A stretch of DNA of 64,000 nt from Meghimatium bilineatum (GCA_034231615.1 CM067298.1:38914144-38978143), one strand, 5' to 3'. Counted from the stretch's first letter, positions 35,223-47,347 are shown. The notes: a model not told the origin generated them from the sequence alone. A program made the numbers and translations.

Positions 35223-36829
35223 TTTCTTCTGTTGGCCAGTATGTTGAGTTTGCAAAATGAATTTCCAGGTTTCACTGCGTCTTTAGGCCAACGTGAGTTG
35301 TTGTTATGTATTATATTATTTATTTTAATATAGCTAAAATACTTCCTATTTTCAAAATAAGCTTGTCACTGGTTTCAAAAATACAAGTTCGGCCAGGTCT
35401 CAGAATTCAATTAATTTCTACATAACCGCACTTGTCTTTTTAATTGTACATACAAAAGTACTTTCAATATTGTTTACCCGATTAGATGCGTTCAGTATTC
35501 CCTTAAGTATATTTGCCCAATGACCCTAAAATACCCCTATTTTGCCCCTCTTGATCATGCATCATTCCCCTCCCCTGAAATCTCTCACCGTACCCAGGGC
35601 GCGTTTTCAGCCACTTTGAAAAAATCCTTGCGCTATACCAATATTTTACCAAGTTTTCTGACAAACCAACATTCTCTTTGTTTACAGGAATGTTTCAATT
35701 TTTTAGTACATAATCTTCGATTGTTTTTCATTATTGCCGTCTGGATCTAACATTGTGCGTGGGCATATATGATTGCAAACGTGGCATTTTCTACTGGGTC
35801 ACAGACAAAACAAACGAAGTTAATTATGTCGGAACAAAATAGGCATAAGCAACTCGGATAAAACTATCGCATAGATCGCTCTTTTTTTTTATTAACAATC
35901 TAATAAATCATAAAGGAGATTGAAGTAAAGATTGCAACGGCCAAGAAAAAAAACATAATATACAAAGAGATTGATAAATCAACACCAAATTAGAACTGTG
36001 CGCCGCTACAACGATACGTTTATTGAGACAGGAATTGTAGAATCTATAGACTTGCCCTGTGTTACGTTGATGATAATGATGATGCGGGCTAAATAAGCCC
36101 TTTACCTGTGAGAAGGTAGCTTCTGAAAGCACATAGTCTTTCAGACACATGAACATGATCTTTTCAGTTTTAAACTGGCGTGACACCGGGACTCGTGTAA
36201 TGCTGTCTCAAAGACATGGTTGAGTAAGGCACGTTTTTGGAAGCATATTTACTCCCCGAAGGGAGGCTATTATAGTACACCAATATCCCAGGATTATCAC
36301 GCCCTACAAGGAGTACAGCACACCTAGGTCAACTATCTCCTCATTCTTCTGTCAGATGTCGTGTCCCACCTGCAGTGATGGTATATATAGCACTTCCCGC
36401 CACCTATGAGTCTGCCAGAAATAAAAAAGTGCAATCCCCGCTGGCCTGTATTTTGTCGACATTCATGGACATTATTTGATAGAAGACAAAACTACGAAAT
36501 TAAGATAAGGTGTGACAACGATGATTTTTTTCACAGTGATATGTTGGCAGCCTATCACCCAACACCCAGCTTTCCTTAGACGCCTCCTACGATATGCCTA
36601 GAAAGAAAACAGTGGCCCTATTCTTTGCACTCTAAACTGCACATAAGTCCTGGTCCATGTTTCCACACTGGTGGCACTTTGACGACAAGCCTACAATAAC
36701 AAAACATATTATACGCGTTTGTATTTTTCCTAGCATGTTCCGTGAGAGAAGTCCGTTACCACATAAATATAATAGTAATACTTCTCATCGAATACTGATG
36801 TGGTATTAGTGTAAGTATATTGAATATAC
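35223..36829. other. Intron sequence, possible unclassified repeat at 36240-36700
   Basis: 35223-36239 shows nothing recognisable. From about 36240 to 36700 base composition changes, with runs such as 'gtcgtgtcccacctgcagtg', 'atatatagcacttcccgcc' and 'acgcctcctacgatatgcc'. It looks like a dispersed repeat, but no second copy is in the window. Confidence 0.3.
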
Positions 36830-37360
36830 TTTCAATAAACTTCGCAACATATGGACGTCAAACACACTAAGAAACACCACAAAACTCAAGTTATTTAACT
36901 CCAACATCATCCCTATTCTATCATATGGGTGCGAAAGTTGGAAAGCCACAAAAGCCACAGATAAAAGACTCGACTCCTTTGAAAACAAATGCCTACGTAC
37001 CATTCTGAACGTTAAGTGGAGTGACTTTAAATCTAACACTACTATAAGAGAGGAAAGCAAACAAACCTATATATCTTCCTTCATTAGACAAAGGCGTTGG
37101 ACTTACATCGGCCATGTTCTCAGAATGAACAGCCTAAGATTTCCCCAGCAATCACTATATTGGGTGCCACCTGGAGTAAGAAGAAGAGGGAGACCTAGAG
37201 AAACACTACGAAGAACCATTAATAGAGAAGGTATGTCAATGAACCTAAACAACACGCAACAATTGAAAGACCTGGCAACACAAAGACAGAAATGGAAAGC
37301 TATGGTTTCTGCCCTATGCGCCGCCTATGGCCCTGGAGGAACATAACATAACATAACATA
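36830..37360 (+). mobile_element. RTE-like LINE 3' end, copy 2, with target-site duplication
   Basis: Near-identical to 1095-1615. It is open from about 36830 to 37346 ('FNKLRNIWTSNT...GPGGT') and carries a 6-bp internal duplication giving 'WKATKATDKRL'. The 13-bp duplication ATATTGAATATAC flanks it at 36817-36829 and 37358-37370, and the tail is (AACAT)n. The intact frame and duplication suggest recent arrival. Confidence 0.9.
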
Positions 37361-37674
37361 TTGAATATACATTTTAGATTCGTAATCCGAACGCGACGTC
37401 TTGTTTGCAAGAATTTTGTTCTGAGATCCTCAGCGAATATCGTTTGAAACATCAATTTCGTGCTCTGTACAACTGCTGCTATGTGAGGAACGGAATACAT
37501 TTACATACAAGAAAATCCGCGTACAATAAATTCAATTTGCTGCACCTATTATGAGTTAAGTATTGGATAGAATGTAAAGAAAGTATTACATAACCATTAC
37601 ACAATAAAAAATATTGTAATTTCTATGATTAATATCAAATCAATAATTATTAATATTTACAAAACCATAGTTTA

Positions 37675-38034
37675 GGGTTGTCCATAAATTAAGTCAACAA
37701 TTTTGTGGTACTCTTTGATGCCTTCCTGTCCTTCTCAAAAGCTGTTAAAAACCCTCATGGATACTTCTTCTGCTTTATTACGTCCACAACATACCCCCCT
37801 CCCCCAACCGTCCCCCATCTTCCACATAGATTTTAGATGAAAAAAGGACGAGATAAAATATGATTTGCTTCAATGTTTTGATATTCTTTCCCCAAATTCA
37901 AACATTTAACTGGTGTATTGAAAAAGTATTATTGACGTCAGTTTTTGTCAACCTTCTTCCCCTTGTGAACAACAGCTGTCACATTATTTTAGACCTCCTC
38001 CGCATTGTTTTGGTCGTAAATTGTGGACAGCCCC
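37675..38034. mobile_element. MITE family M, copy 3
   Basis: Left end 'gggttgtccataaattaagt' and right end 'cgtaaattgtggacagcccc' are inverted. About 360 bp. It shares internal 'aaaagtattattgac' with copy 1. Confidence 0.75.
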
Positions 38035-38769
38035 AGCTTAATGTGATAATATTCGATGCGAGCTAAGTTTGTGAAGAAATAGGACATGATCTTATAATGT
38101 CTTCTCATATCGCAAATCATTTCTTTACATTCATTTATCTCACTTTCTTCCCACCTCTTTATCTCTCGTTAGCCAAGAAATCCTCTTTATCTGCCGACTT
38201 AATCAATTTCTTCTGTACAAACAGCATTGCTACTATTAAACCCAACGCTAATTTTATTTTTTCCTGAGATATTGATGTTCATGTTATGTGAAATATGTAT
38301 TTAGATGTGTGATGTCAAGCTACTTATTCAAGAATCTGCATTTGTGTGTGTTTGACCAGTCATTCTCTAGACATGTCGTGCGGACTACGTCACATATATT
38401 GACTGATCCACTGGATAATTATTTTATTGGTCACTTTGCACATACTTTGTACCGTCAGCCAATCAAATAAAATATATCATATATCATCCATCTGGTATGA
38501 CCACTCCACAAGACTATAACAGGAGACGGACTTGGTTTTACGAAGCATTAGATGGCACTATTTTATATTGATTTTTTTAGATCCCAGGTATCAGAATTGT
38601 ATAAAACTAGATCGTTAAGGCAGTACTTCTGTAAATAGAAGTGTCCAAGTAAACAATACAGTGTCAAACTAAACTCTATTCCAATGAGAATATGTGATAT
38701 CGATTACCTAAATATGTAGACAAATACACAAGTAAACAAAGAAATAAATATATGTTTTGTATTTTTTGG

Positions 38770-38885
38770 GTTATTACGCACATCATCATCATTATCATGT
38801 CACTCCGGAGACATCCATAGGAGATTCGATCTCGCATTCAATATGCCATTCAGTATGCGGTGACTGACTATTCCAGTTTTGTGTT
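38770..38885 (-). mobile_element. Short LINE tail of the RNase H lineage
   Basis: The minus strand reads 'VSHRILNGILNARSNLLWMS', comparable with 'VSRSVMVDTLKERSEQLWMC' at 27765-28406. Only the last 35 or so codons are present. The flanks 38035-38769 and 38886-39470 show nothing recognised. Confidence 0.6.
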
Positions 38886-39474
38886 TAAAATTTTATTTTT
38901 ATTTTTTAGACAAATTTAAATATCCAAAAATGTCGATGCTAATTTTTACACTTAAATCATTTTTTTTAGGTCTAGTCTCAAAAACAAAAGTAAATAGGTT
39001 AAAATATCTGCCGTATCTGGATCCTTGGAAATAAATGTATGTAGTAAACATTTCTAAAAAAAAAATTACGCTGAAAAATTATTTTTTAAATTCGCTATTT
39101 TATTTTGCGCATGAATAGTTAAATATTTTTCTTTCAAAGTAAGCACACTGAAAATGGTTCTTTTTCTTTGGAGAAAATTGCGCATGCACAAATTAAGACT
39201 ATATTAACAGCTATTCCAGTGATTGGTTATTACCAATTTGAAATCGCTGTAATACAAAAACTGTTACCAGTAAACACAAAATGTAAACTATAAGGAAACA
39301 GATAATCTGAGATTTATGAAAACGAAGCTTGTTTTTGGTAAGCATAAAAAGTGATTTTTGGGGGCGGAGGGATAATTATAGGTAGGTCTAGCCACTTAAA
39401 CTACCACTAGTCACTCTTCCTGATGGCTGAATCTTCTTCTTCAACTTCAGTGTTCGCTCTCAAATAACCACATC

Positions 39475-39650
39475 AAATATTTCGTGGGATTTCCGCTGGG
39501 GAGCGTGACGTACGTTGTGCTGCAAGTTCCACATTAAAACTGTGATTTTTGCACCCCGGTTGGCCCCTTGTGGTCAGGACGTCCGAGGTCCAGCACATCC
39601 GTTTTCGTCATTCCTTTATTTCGGGTTTGGTCCCTAATGGCTGAATCTAT
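39475..39650 (-). repeat. Diverged 3' fragment of the novel retroposon
   Basis: On the plus strand it has 'gatttccgctggggagcgtg', 'acgttgtgctgc', 'ccccttgtggtcaggacgtc' and 'cagcacatccgttttcgtca'. This follows the same order as 17555-17660 in copy 1. It is more diverged than the two full copies and points the opposite way to the copy beginning at 39729. Confidence 0.6.
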
Positions 39651-39728
39651 CATGACAATTATTTTTAGCAAACCACGACTAATCATTATGGTTCATAATT
39701 TAATCCGAGCTATCATTTCATTTGAAAA

Positions 39729-41051
39729 TTGAGGTGCAAAGGGAACGCATTGCTCTAGGCGGACCTAGGGTTAGCAGATAACCAAGATCCCAAATGTACC
39801 TGCACGCGGTGCACCCTGGAAACAGAAATACAGCAGCTCGAGCTGATTATGGCCAAATCATTTGGGGATCGTGTCCGAGAATGTGGAGGTAGCAGATGGA
39901 AAGAGATTTGACTGCACAAGAGACAGACAATATCTCCGACACCACCAGCATCAACACATATAGCGACACTGTCGACATACAGTGAAGCTAGTCAGTCCAG
40001 TCCGAACATTGGAGGGGCGGCCAATGTAAAATGCACGTAAAGGTAGATGCATGGCGAGAGACAAATAGATTTCATACCGAGTACAATGAAACAATGAAAG
40101 GGCAGAACAGCTAGAGGGCAGCGCGAACTGCAAATAGAAAGTGAAAAGTCCCTAGGAAAGGGGAACTACAAGCTCCGTCAGCTCGAGACGAGCTTCTAGT
40201 TAGCTGTGTTCCTTACAGGCAGAGACCCAGACCCATTCATTGGCGTTTGGTAAAGCAAGAAGACCTAATCCAACTCTAATGTTGAGCCTTCCTAAACCGG
40301 AAATATGCTCGCGAAGAGAAAGGGTTCTGTATCCGATGGGCTTAGGCAAGAAAGGGACAACGATGGCAGTCCTGGCCCAACTCTACTGTCAAGGTTTCCT
40401 ATACCGGAAGTACACTTGCAGAGAGAAAGGGTTCCGTACCCGATGGGCTCAGGCACAAAAGGGACAACGATTTAGCCCTGGCCCAACTCTACTGTCAGGT
40501 TTTCCTACATCAGAAATACACTTGAAGAGAGAAAGGGTTCAGTACCTGATGGGCTCAGGCGCTATTGGGACAAGGACGCTCAGCTCGAGAACGCCTTGCT
40601 CTCACACGCGTGGTGTGAGATTCGAACTTGGGCAAGGGGTACACGATGTCGGTGAATGACACCTCGGCTAAGAGGGCGAAAGAGCCAACTCCTCTGTTGA
40701 GTTCTTCCCCTAAGGAACCAGGCTCACGGATGAGAAACGGTTCAGTACCCAATGGGCACAGGCACAGCACGTCCAATTTCACGAGGCAAGTTCATAGACA
40801 GTGGGACACCTCGTGCGAGTCAGACGAGAGCAAAAATCGTCTGGGCGAAGAGTCGCCACTACGCGTGCCTGGAGACAGATATAGAGGCTGTCACAGGCTA
40901 AGGGTAGCCCACCCGAATTGTCAAGGCATGCCGAAATCGGATGTGCTAGGCCTACAAGGCGCATAACGGTGGCACAACGTAATCACGCTCCCGGCGGAAA
41001 TCGCACAGATATTCGTGATGGTTACAATGGAGCGAACGCAAAACAAACAAA
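39729..41051 (+). mobile_element. Novel 1.3-kb retroposon, copy 2
   Basis: It is flanked by CATTTGAAAA at 39719-39728 and 41052-41061. It begins 'TTGAGGTGCAAAGG' and ends '...GCAAAACAAACAAA'. Units of about 100 bp recur near 40265, 40370 and 40475, with a fourth, weaker one near 40710. Each has 'agagaaagggttc.gtacc' and 'gatgggct.aggc'. A tRNA-B-box-like 'gagattcgaacttggg' lies at about 40617. Reading frames 40240-40659 and 40628-40966 are open but have no known domain. This copy is about 92 bp longer than copy 1, about one unit. Confidence 0.85.
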
Positions 41052-41794
41052 CATTTGAAAAATGTATCTATATATTTAAATGTTTAATTTCGTAACTCTG
41101 TGTTGTGTCTGTCCGGTATAGAAACCTAAAGAAATTTACCGATTACGATGACATTTGGCACAGTGACACATTAGGTCATAAGCTCGTCCGGGTCGATAAG
41201 ACAAATCGCATCCGGCAAAAACTGACCATTGATATGAGTGATTAATATTTTACCTCTGACCGTTGCACACAGGTAAAATAAACAAATAACAAATGGTGGG
41301 ATTAGATTTAGAAATAATATTGTTTCATTTCAATCGATGTTTACTCCATTTTAACAGGTGACTAATTCTTTCTCCTTGCGTTTTGCTAATGTCATATATA
41401 CATATTTCTATGAAGCGACCACAGAATGTGGTTTTCATCTGCCTTTCTATCTGTTCCGAAATGCATATCTATCAATCGTCAAATTTTCCTGTAAATGTTA
41501 TTGTATGTGAGTACGCAATATTTATAAAACTAGAATTTTACGCCGGCTTTCGTGTGACCGGAATAGCTCATTTCTTACTAACGCGAAGTATATTATGCGA
41601 GGACTGTGATTGTTTGATCATAGAGATCCTGTTTTTTTGCTTAATAATAACTTTTTCAGAGTGGGGGCTTACTATGTAGAACCTGAACATATCAAAGTAA
41701 TCGATAAATTGTAATAACAATATTCGCATTTATTATATTTTTATTTAATCTAGCCCGGCAAAGTCAGATATTATTTAATTGTATATTTAGAGAT

Positions 41795-41831
41795 TATATA
41801 TATATATATATATATATATAAATATATATAA
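41795..41831. repeat. (TA)n microsatellite
   Basis: Alternating TA with one interruption. Confidence 0.95.
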
Positions 41832-41989
41832 AACACAGCGCATTCAATTCTCCGGTCTAAATCCTGCTAGTTTGCAGTAGTTTGTAAACGAATACAGAAA
41901 AAAATAAATGGCAGGAGAAGAACACAATATCTAAATCTATTATGTCATCTGTGTTAAGATCTGGAGACGTGGAATATGACCAAAAGAAT

Positions 41990-43300
41990 TGGGGGGGGGG
42001 GAGAGGGAGGGGATCAGTATATATACACTTCCGAGGTCTGGCAACTTGCAACTCTGCATGAATTACAGAACAATTGCACTGATCAATTATGACATCAAGA
42101 TACTTCCAGATAATCATGAGAAGAATGGAACAACATTATGGCAGAGAAATCAATATAGCTTAACAAGGTTTTAGACAGAACAATGGACCTAGGGATGGCA
42201 TCTTCAGCATGAGAAATATAATAGAGAACTGCAGAGACTTCTGTGCAGACATATACACGTGTTTCATAGACTATTAAAATGCATTTGATTGCGTTACAGA
42301 CCAGAAATTGAGGAACATAATGAAAAGCATAGGCTTCTCACACGATCTCATATCGCTCAATAAAATGATTTATAAGAAGTAACAGGCTTCTGCCACCTCG
42401 AGAGACAAATATCTTACTGGTTTAAGGTTCATAAAGGAGTCAGACAGGGATACATCATCTCGCTGTGCATCATATATTTAGAAAAAATGCAAAATGTACG
42501 AGAAGACCTACGTTATGAACAATTTCAACCTCTTAATGTCGGAGGGCATGATATTCCATAAATTAGGTATATATATGACACCACCATAATATCAAGAAGA
42601 TCCACAGGTTTAGAACACATTATTATATCAGTTATAGAAATAAAATCCCGCAATGCAAAATAAAAAAAAAGATAAATATCATGCATTTCGACAGAAAAAA
42701 AATCTCACACCTACAATAGTCATTAACAAAGAACAACTAGAAAACGCCAGCAACTTTGAATATCTCGTGTCAACTATCAACACACAGGAGATCGCTCTGC
42801 TGATATTAGAAATATATTAGCAATGACCCCCACAAAAACATTACATATGAAATATCTATGGCGAGTGGCAAACGGAAAAAACAAAATTATCACAATTAAG
42901 AAGCTATATTTATCCAGTGGCACTATACGGTTGCGAGACGTGTGCAATGGCATCCGTAATGGAAAAGAAAATATTCGCATACGAAATGAAATGTTATAGA
43001 AAGGTCTTAAGTATAACATGAACAGGAAGACGAACCAAAGCAGACGCAAACACCTGATCATAGAAGAATACTGGCTCCTCAAAACTATTAAAATACACAA
43101 GATAACATATTTTAGACATTACATAAGACAATGGGTCTAGAAAGAGTAATCTTGGAGGCAAAAGTTCCAGGAAAGAGAATAATATGACGATGGACACAGC
43201 ATATGGAAGACCTTCTGAAAATGACTGGAAGAGGCTAGGCAGCTTGCACAGAAATGGGAAGCTTACAGAATGGCAGTGAGGGCAACTTTCTGTAAAGGGA
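41990..43300 (+). mobile_element. Long decayed LINE remnant (RT to 3' end)
   Basis: It starts at a G run near 41992. Broken frames give 'CMNYRTIALINYDIKIL', 'GFRTEQ'-like sequence, 'KVHKGVRQGYIISL' (RT motif B region), 'THRRSLC', 'SMASGKRK' and finally 'GRRTKADANT'/'MGLERVILEAKVPGKRII'-type terminal sequence ending 'AYRMAVRATF'-like. Most RT motifs are eroded and stops are many. It is probably old. Confidence 0.75.
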
Positions 43301-44279
43301 ACTTCACATATATATACATATATATAACACAGCTACGCATAACATAGTAAGCTGTAAATCGCATGCTTAATTCCTGTAAATGTGTTCGACTGAAACGAGT
43401 TATGAGTATACAGAAACATTTGAGTTGCACAAACACATCGGAGACATACAAGAGAGTTATATTTATTCAACGTTTATATATATATATATATATATATACA
43501 TGTGAAACCTAGGCATACATTTCTATTTGAGACAAGCACTTATGATGTACGTTGAGGCAGATAATTCTCGCGAACATTTAATATTAACTCTCTACATAAA
43601 AATCAGCATTTGTTACATGGAAACAAAACAAATTGAAACAGGAATAACGAAAGATAGGGAGGGAAGTTGAGAGAACACGTAGGGACGAAAGGAAGGAAAC
43701 AAAGGCGTCTACCGCACGTGTGGAGCATTAGCCGCTTGCCAGCTAAAATGGCTTCTGCGCTGACTTTCCATTTGTACGCGTGCGCATGTATATATAACCT
43801 ACGCCTCTCACCCACACACATCTGTTATAGGTCTTTATCAATACTCATTTCTACACTCTTTCTGTACTTTTTTTCACCTTCTACTGCTCCTGTCAGAGCT
43901 CAGGGTGGGGAGGTACAGGAGTAAGGAATGCCGACCCAGTTTATCAGGATTTGTACCTAACTACAGGCAAGCAATATCAATTTTACTGAAACCGTTTGCT
44001 CCATCTTTGCCAGGAATAACTGCATTTAATCAAACATAATTGCTACCGTCTGGTTACTCTCTGCCTGGTGTGCAAGATCATATAACTACACACGTTTCTT
44101 TCTAATTTTATGTGTAAATGTGCAATATATAATAGTATGTGGTTTTTTTTCAATCCACACAAATTACTAGCTATAACGCTGTTATTTACTATATGCAATT
44201 TTTGAAAGCTTTAAGGTGGCGATCTTTTGTGCCTCGTATTGTTTGTCCGTCGTAGTTGACAATGACCATACAGCTCAAC
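43301..44279. other. Intron sequence with a TA run, no gene seen
   Basis: A (TA)n tract lies near 43475-43499. The rest is unremarkable AT-rich sequence. Confidence 0.4.
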
Positions 44280-44299
44280 GGGGGGGGGGGGGGGGGGGG
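44280..44299. repeat. Run of 20 G
   Basis: An uninterrupted G tract, the longest in the window. Confidence 0.95.
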
Positions 44300-44349
44300 T
44301 TATAATGAAGATGATGATGTCGGTGCGCTCGGCCGTGACTAATGTGTCC

Positions 44350-44910
44350 TATGTGTGCCTAGAATTCTCTACCGTACTCTGCGCTTGTGTGAGGTGAGTA
44401 TGTGGGACATTATGAAGTTCTTGCCTTTCTTCTAGAACATTTTTGTTGCGCAGCATCATGTCTGAGGTTATCTGCAGCTGCTGAACAACTTGCGATTCTG
44501 CAACGGCAGTTGGACCTGCAAGACTCTCCCACAAATTTGTGATTATATTGAAGTGAGTCAGTGATGTGGTAAGAGCGTCGTTAAAACGCTTCTTCTGTCT
44601 TCCGGCCTTGCAGGAGCCCGTCTAAAATTCTCCATGTAACAGTTGTTTTGCCAGACAATGATCTTTCATGCGGAACATGTCTTGACTAGAGTGCCTGTGT
44701 TTTCATCAAAAATTGTGTGTATGCTTACACATTTAGATTTCAGTAGTACCTGACTGTCTGGTATTTTATACCATCAATGGATGTTGAGTATCTTATGAAG
44801 GCAGCTTAGGTTCTAATGGTTATGGTCTTCTGTCATGTTTTGCGTATATCAATGTTTCACAGGTATAATGAAATGTTGATATTACTGCAGCCTTGTAAAC
44901 TAAGAAGCGA
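44350..44910 (-). mobile_element. LINE RT C-terminus and tail
   Basis: The minus strand reads 'VYKAAVISTFHYTCETLIYA' (RT thumb start), then broken sequence, 'LAKQLLHGEF', 'GRQKKRFNDALTTSLTHFNI', 'LWESLAGPTAVAESQVVQQL'. It has the same architecture as the zinc-finger-tailed LINE at 14640-15005. Confidence 0.75.
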
Positions 44911-45319
44911 TAACACCCATGATAATGTATTATTGTCACTGATAACTAATATAACTAATACATTGCAAAAATACGAAATGTAAATGAAAGTCAATAAAAA
45001 AAACCATGAACAAGGACTTTTTCCATGGTACGATCCAATAGGGACCTTTACAAAGAAACAAACATGTACTAGAAATAAACAAAAACAATACGATCAATAC
45101 AATGAAATGGTCTTACTGCTACATTCCATTGTATTTGATGAAAAAAACGTGTTTAATTATAAGCAATAGCGGTGTTCGTTTGATTTTGCTCTCCCAATGT
45201 ACCATCGCACTTGCCGCACCCAATGCACTTTGATGTATAGAAAAATCAAAGGAGATAAGTCAAATGCTGCAAGAAAATGAGTCATGCGTGTTTAGTCGTG
45301 TAATGTGCAGTAAATTTGT

Positions 45320-45570
45320 GACGTCTCAGTAACTTCTTCAATTCATATTTCTCTTGGTCTTCCTCTGGTTCTTAGTGTTTACATTTGCTGCTGACCAATT
45401 TAAGTTCATTAAGTGGCCGAACTATTTCAGTCTGTTTTTCAATATATTTGACAACAGACCTTGTGTTCTTGTAATTTCTTCATTCCTCAAATGATTCTTC
45501 ATATTCTATTACTATTTTTCTTAGACATCTAATTTCACAAGAAGTAAACTTTCTTTCTTGTTCATTAGTT
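45320..45570 (-). mobile_element. LINE 3' fragment
   Basis: The minus strand reads 'EITRTQGLLSNILKNRLK' then 'FGHLMNLNWSAANVNTKNQR' with one stop. This is the usual 'I..RRLxxFGH' terminal motif. 44911-45319 shows nothing recognised. Confidence 0.6.
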
Positions 45571-45639
45571 AGTGATCGCATCTGACATTGATAACAATGT
45601 GGTTAGGAAGATTTAATTTATTATTTGCCTTTTGTTTCT

Positions 45640-46095
45640 CATTGGGATGGCCATAGAGAACTTTCTTGGGACACTCAGCAGAACAGTGAATAATTATATT
45701 GAGGAAGCAGAAATGTGGTTTTATAGAAGAATGTTGATAACACCTATACTTTACTTTCGCTTTGATTGAAAAAGTTGCGTGCACCATGGACAGATAAAAA
45801 TCGTAATGAAATATATTGAAAGAAGATAATTCAAAAAGAGAGCTGTTTACCCGCATGATAAAAAACAGTCCACATATTTTGGACACATAATTAGAAAAGC
45901 TAAGATGTAACATATTGTAATAACAAACAAGTTGAAGATCAAGAAAGGTATGGGGAAGACCAAGAGAGAAGATACTTGTCAAACTAGCATTGTGGCATGA
46001 GAGAACATCGGAATCAGAAAGTATTGACAGTACACGAAATAAAAAGCTGTGGAAAGACATGATCACCAACGCCACACGACATGGACTATAAGAAG
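45640..46095 (+). mobile_element. LINE 3' fragment
   Basis: Broken frames read 'MWFYRRMLITPILYF' style sequence, 'FWTHN', 'GRPREKIL'-like 'GEDQERRYL', and 'TPHDMDYKK'. It is convergent with the preceding minus-strand fragment. Confidence 0.55.
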
Positions 46096-46148
46096 AAGTG
46101 ATTGAAACAGGCGCTGGATTTGAGTGTTCACAAAATGAAAATTCTCTA

Positions 46149-46196
46149 GATACTGTGCAAGATATTGTGCAAGATATTGTGCAAGATATTATGCGT
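46149..46196. repeat. Short 13-bp tandem repeat
   Basis: About 3.5 copies of 'tgtgcaagatatt'. Confidence 0.9.
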
Positions 46197-46639
46197 ATAG
46201 GAAATACGCTTAGTTATTTCAACAGTTCGGAAAGTAGACTTAACAACAAATTTCATATCTGATTGAATCTTAACAAAATATTGTAAAAAAAAACTTAAAA
46301 TACAAGATTGTGATATTCTTTTGAATTCAGCGGAAATTATCAAATAAACGATCTCGTGAAATACAAACAATTTTTTCAGTTCTAAATCGAGAGAAATTAT
46401 CGAAACTAGACGGATTGTGCAAATTCTAAATCCGATGAAATCTAAAGGGTATTATTTCAACCTGGGGCAATATCTCGTTTGTAACGAACCCATTATGTTT
46501 TTCTCCCTGATTTTACAACTTTTATTCCTTAGATTTTCACTCTGTCCCTTTTTCTATCGTTGGTAAATTTTTTCACGTACAGAGTGTCTATAAAATTGCT
46601 GCACACAGAATTTAAAATTATATATATATATACATATAT

Positions 46640-46990
46640 ATATCATCAGGTGCCATGCCGACTGCCGTAGGCGATCATGTCTATTCACAACTCTACATTT
46701 CCAGTAATATGTATCAGAATTGTTATTATTTCCCTGCTGTGTCAAGTTTTAAACTGTCTAATATTTTCTCACGTTTTCGCACTCTGTGTCTGTTGCCTTC
46801 ACTCTTGCATGCTGTGTTCTCCAAACTTTCTTGTCTTACAACGTGTTCAAAAATGTAAGCTGTCTTTTTATCTATATTATTGATTCAGTTCCGTCTCGCA
46901 TTTGACTCTTTAAATACCCCCACATTAACTTTTCTCGTAGTCCATGGTATTCTCAAAATTCTTCTGTAGACCACATGTCTAAAAAAAAAA
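46640..46990 (-). mobile_element. LINE 3' fragment
   Basis: The minus strand reads 'YRRILRIPWTTRKVNVGVFK' and later 'HVVRQESLENTACKSEGNRH', then 'RENIRQFK'. This is the standard LINE terminal region, frameshifted. An A run of about 16 lies at its edge near 46981, and a TA tract lies at 46619-46645. Confidence 0.65.
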
Positions 46991-47029
46991 AAAAAGGTAG
47001 CTTATCCTTATTTAGGCCGTAACCATAAA

Positions 47030-47185
47030 CCCATCATTTTTTGGCTGTAGTGATTTCCTTGAAAATAAAATACGTACAGTATTTTGCCATTTCTTTTTGA
47101 ACGGTCCAGATGCACATTTGCCTTTGGCGGTGACCGAACTTGGTACCTTGGTAGTCACAGACGTGCCCTGTGCTACACCCCGCGA
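47030..47185 (-). repeat. SINE-B copy
   Basis: It has 'ggctgtagtgatttccttg', 'acggtccagatgcacat' and, at the right, the tRNA-like 'cttggtaccttggtagtcac' region with a decayed B box. Element sense is minus. Confidence 0.65.
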
Positions 47186-47300
47186 AAGAGCCAGACAATC
47201 ATCTCTACTGCCTCTAATATCCCATGTTCGTGTTTATTTTGAATGATTTCGCATAATCTCACATTTTCGTGACCAAGACGCATCCATATGTTAGTATAGG

Positions 47301-47305
<5 letters not shown>

Positions 47306-47345
<40 letters not shown>
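47306..47345. repeat. (TA)n microsatellite
   Basis: About 20 TA units. The DNA from 47346 to 48267 holds nothing recognised. Confidence 0.95.

Positions 47346-47347
<2 letters not shown>

Noticed and set aside
34852-35275. Two overlapping minus-strand open frames of 117 and 138 codons, Cys/Ser/Leu-rich
   Set aside because: Both are read-through of the 17-bp minisatellite; no splice or start context.
45569-46075. Minus-strand open frame of 168 codons
   Set aside because: It is antisense to a plus-strand LINE fragment. The composition is hydrophobic and low in complexity, with no domain.
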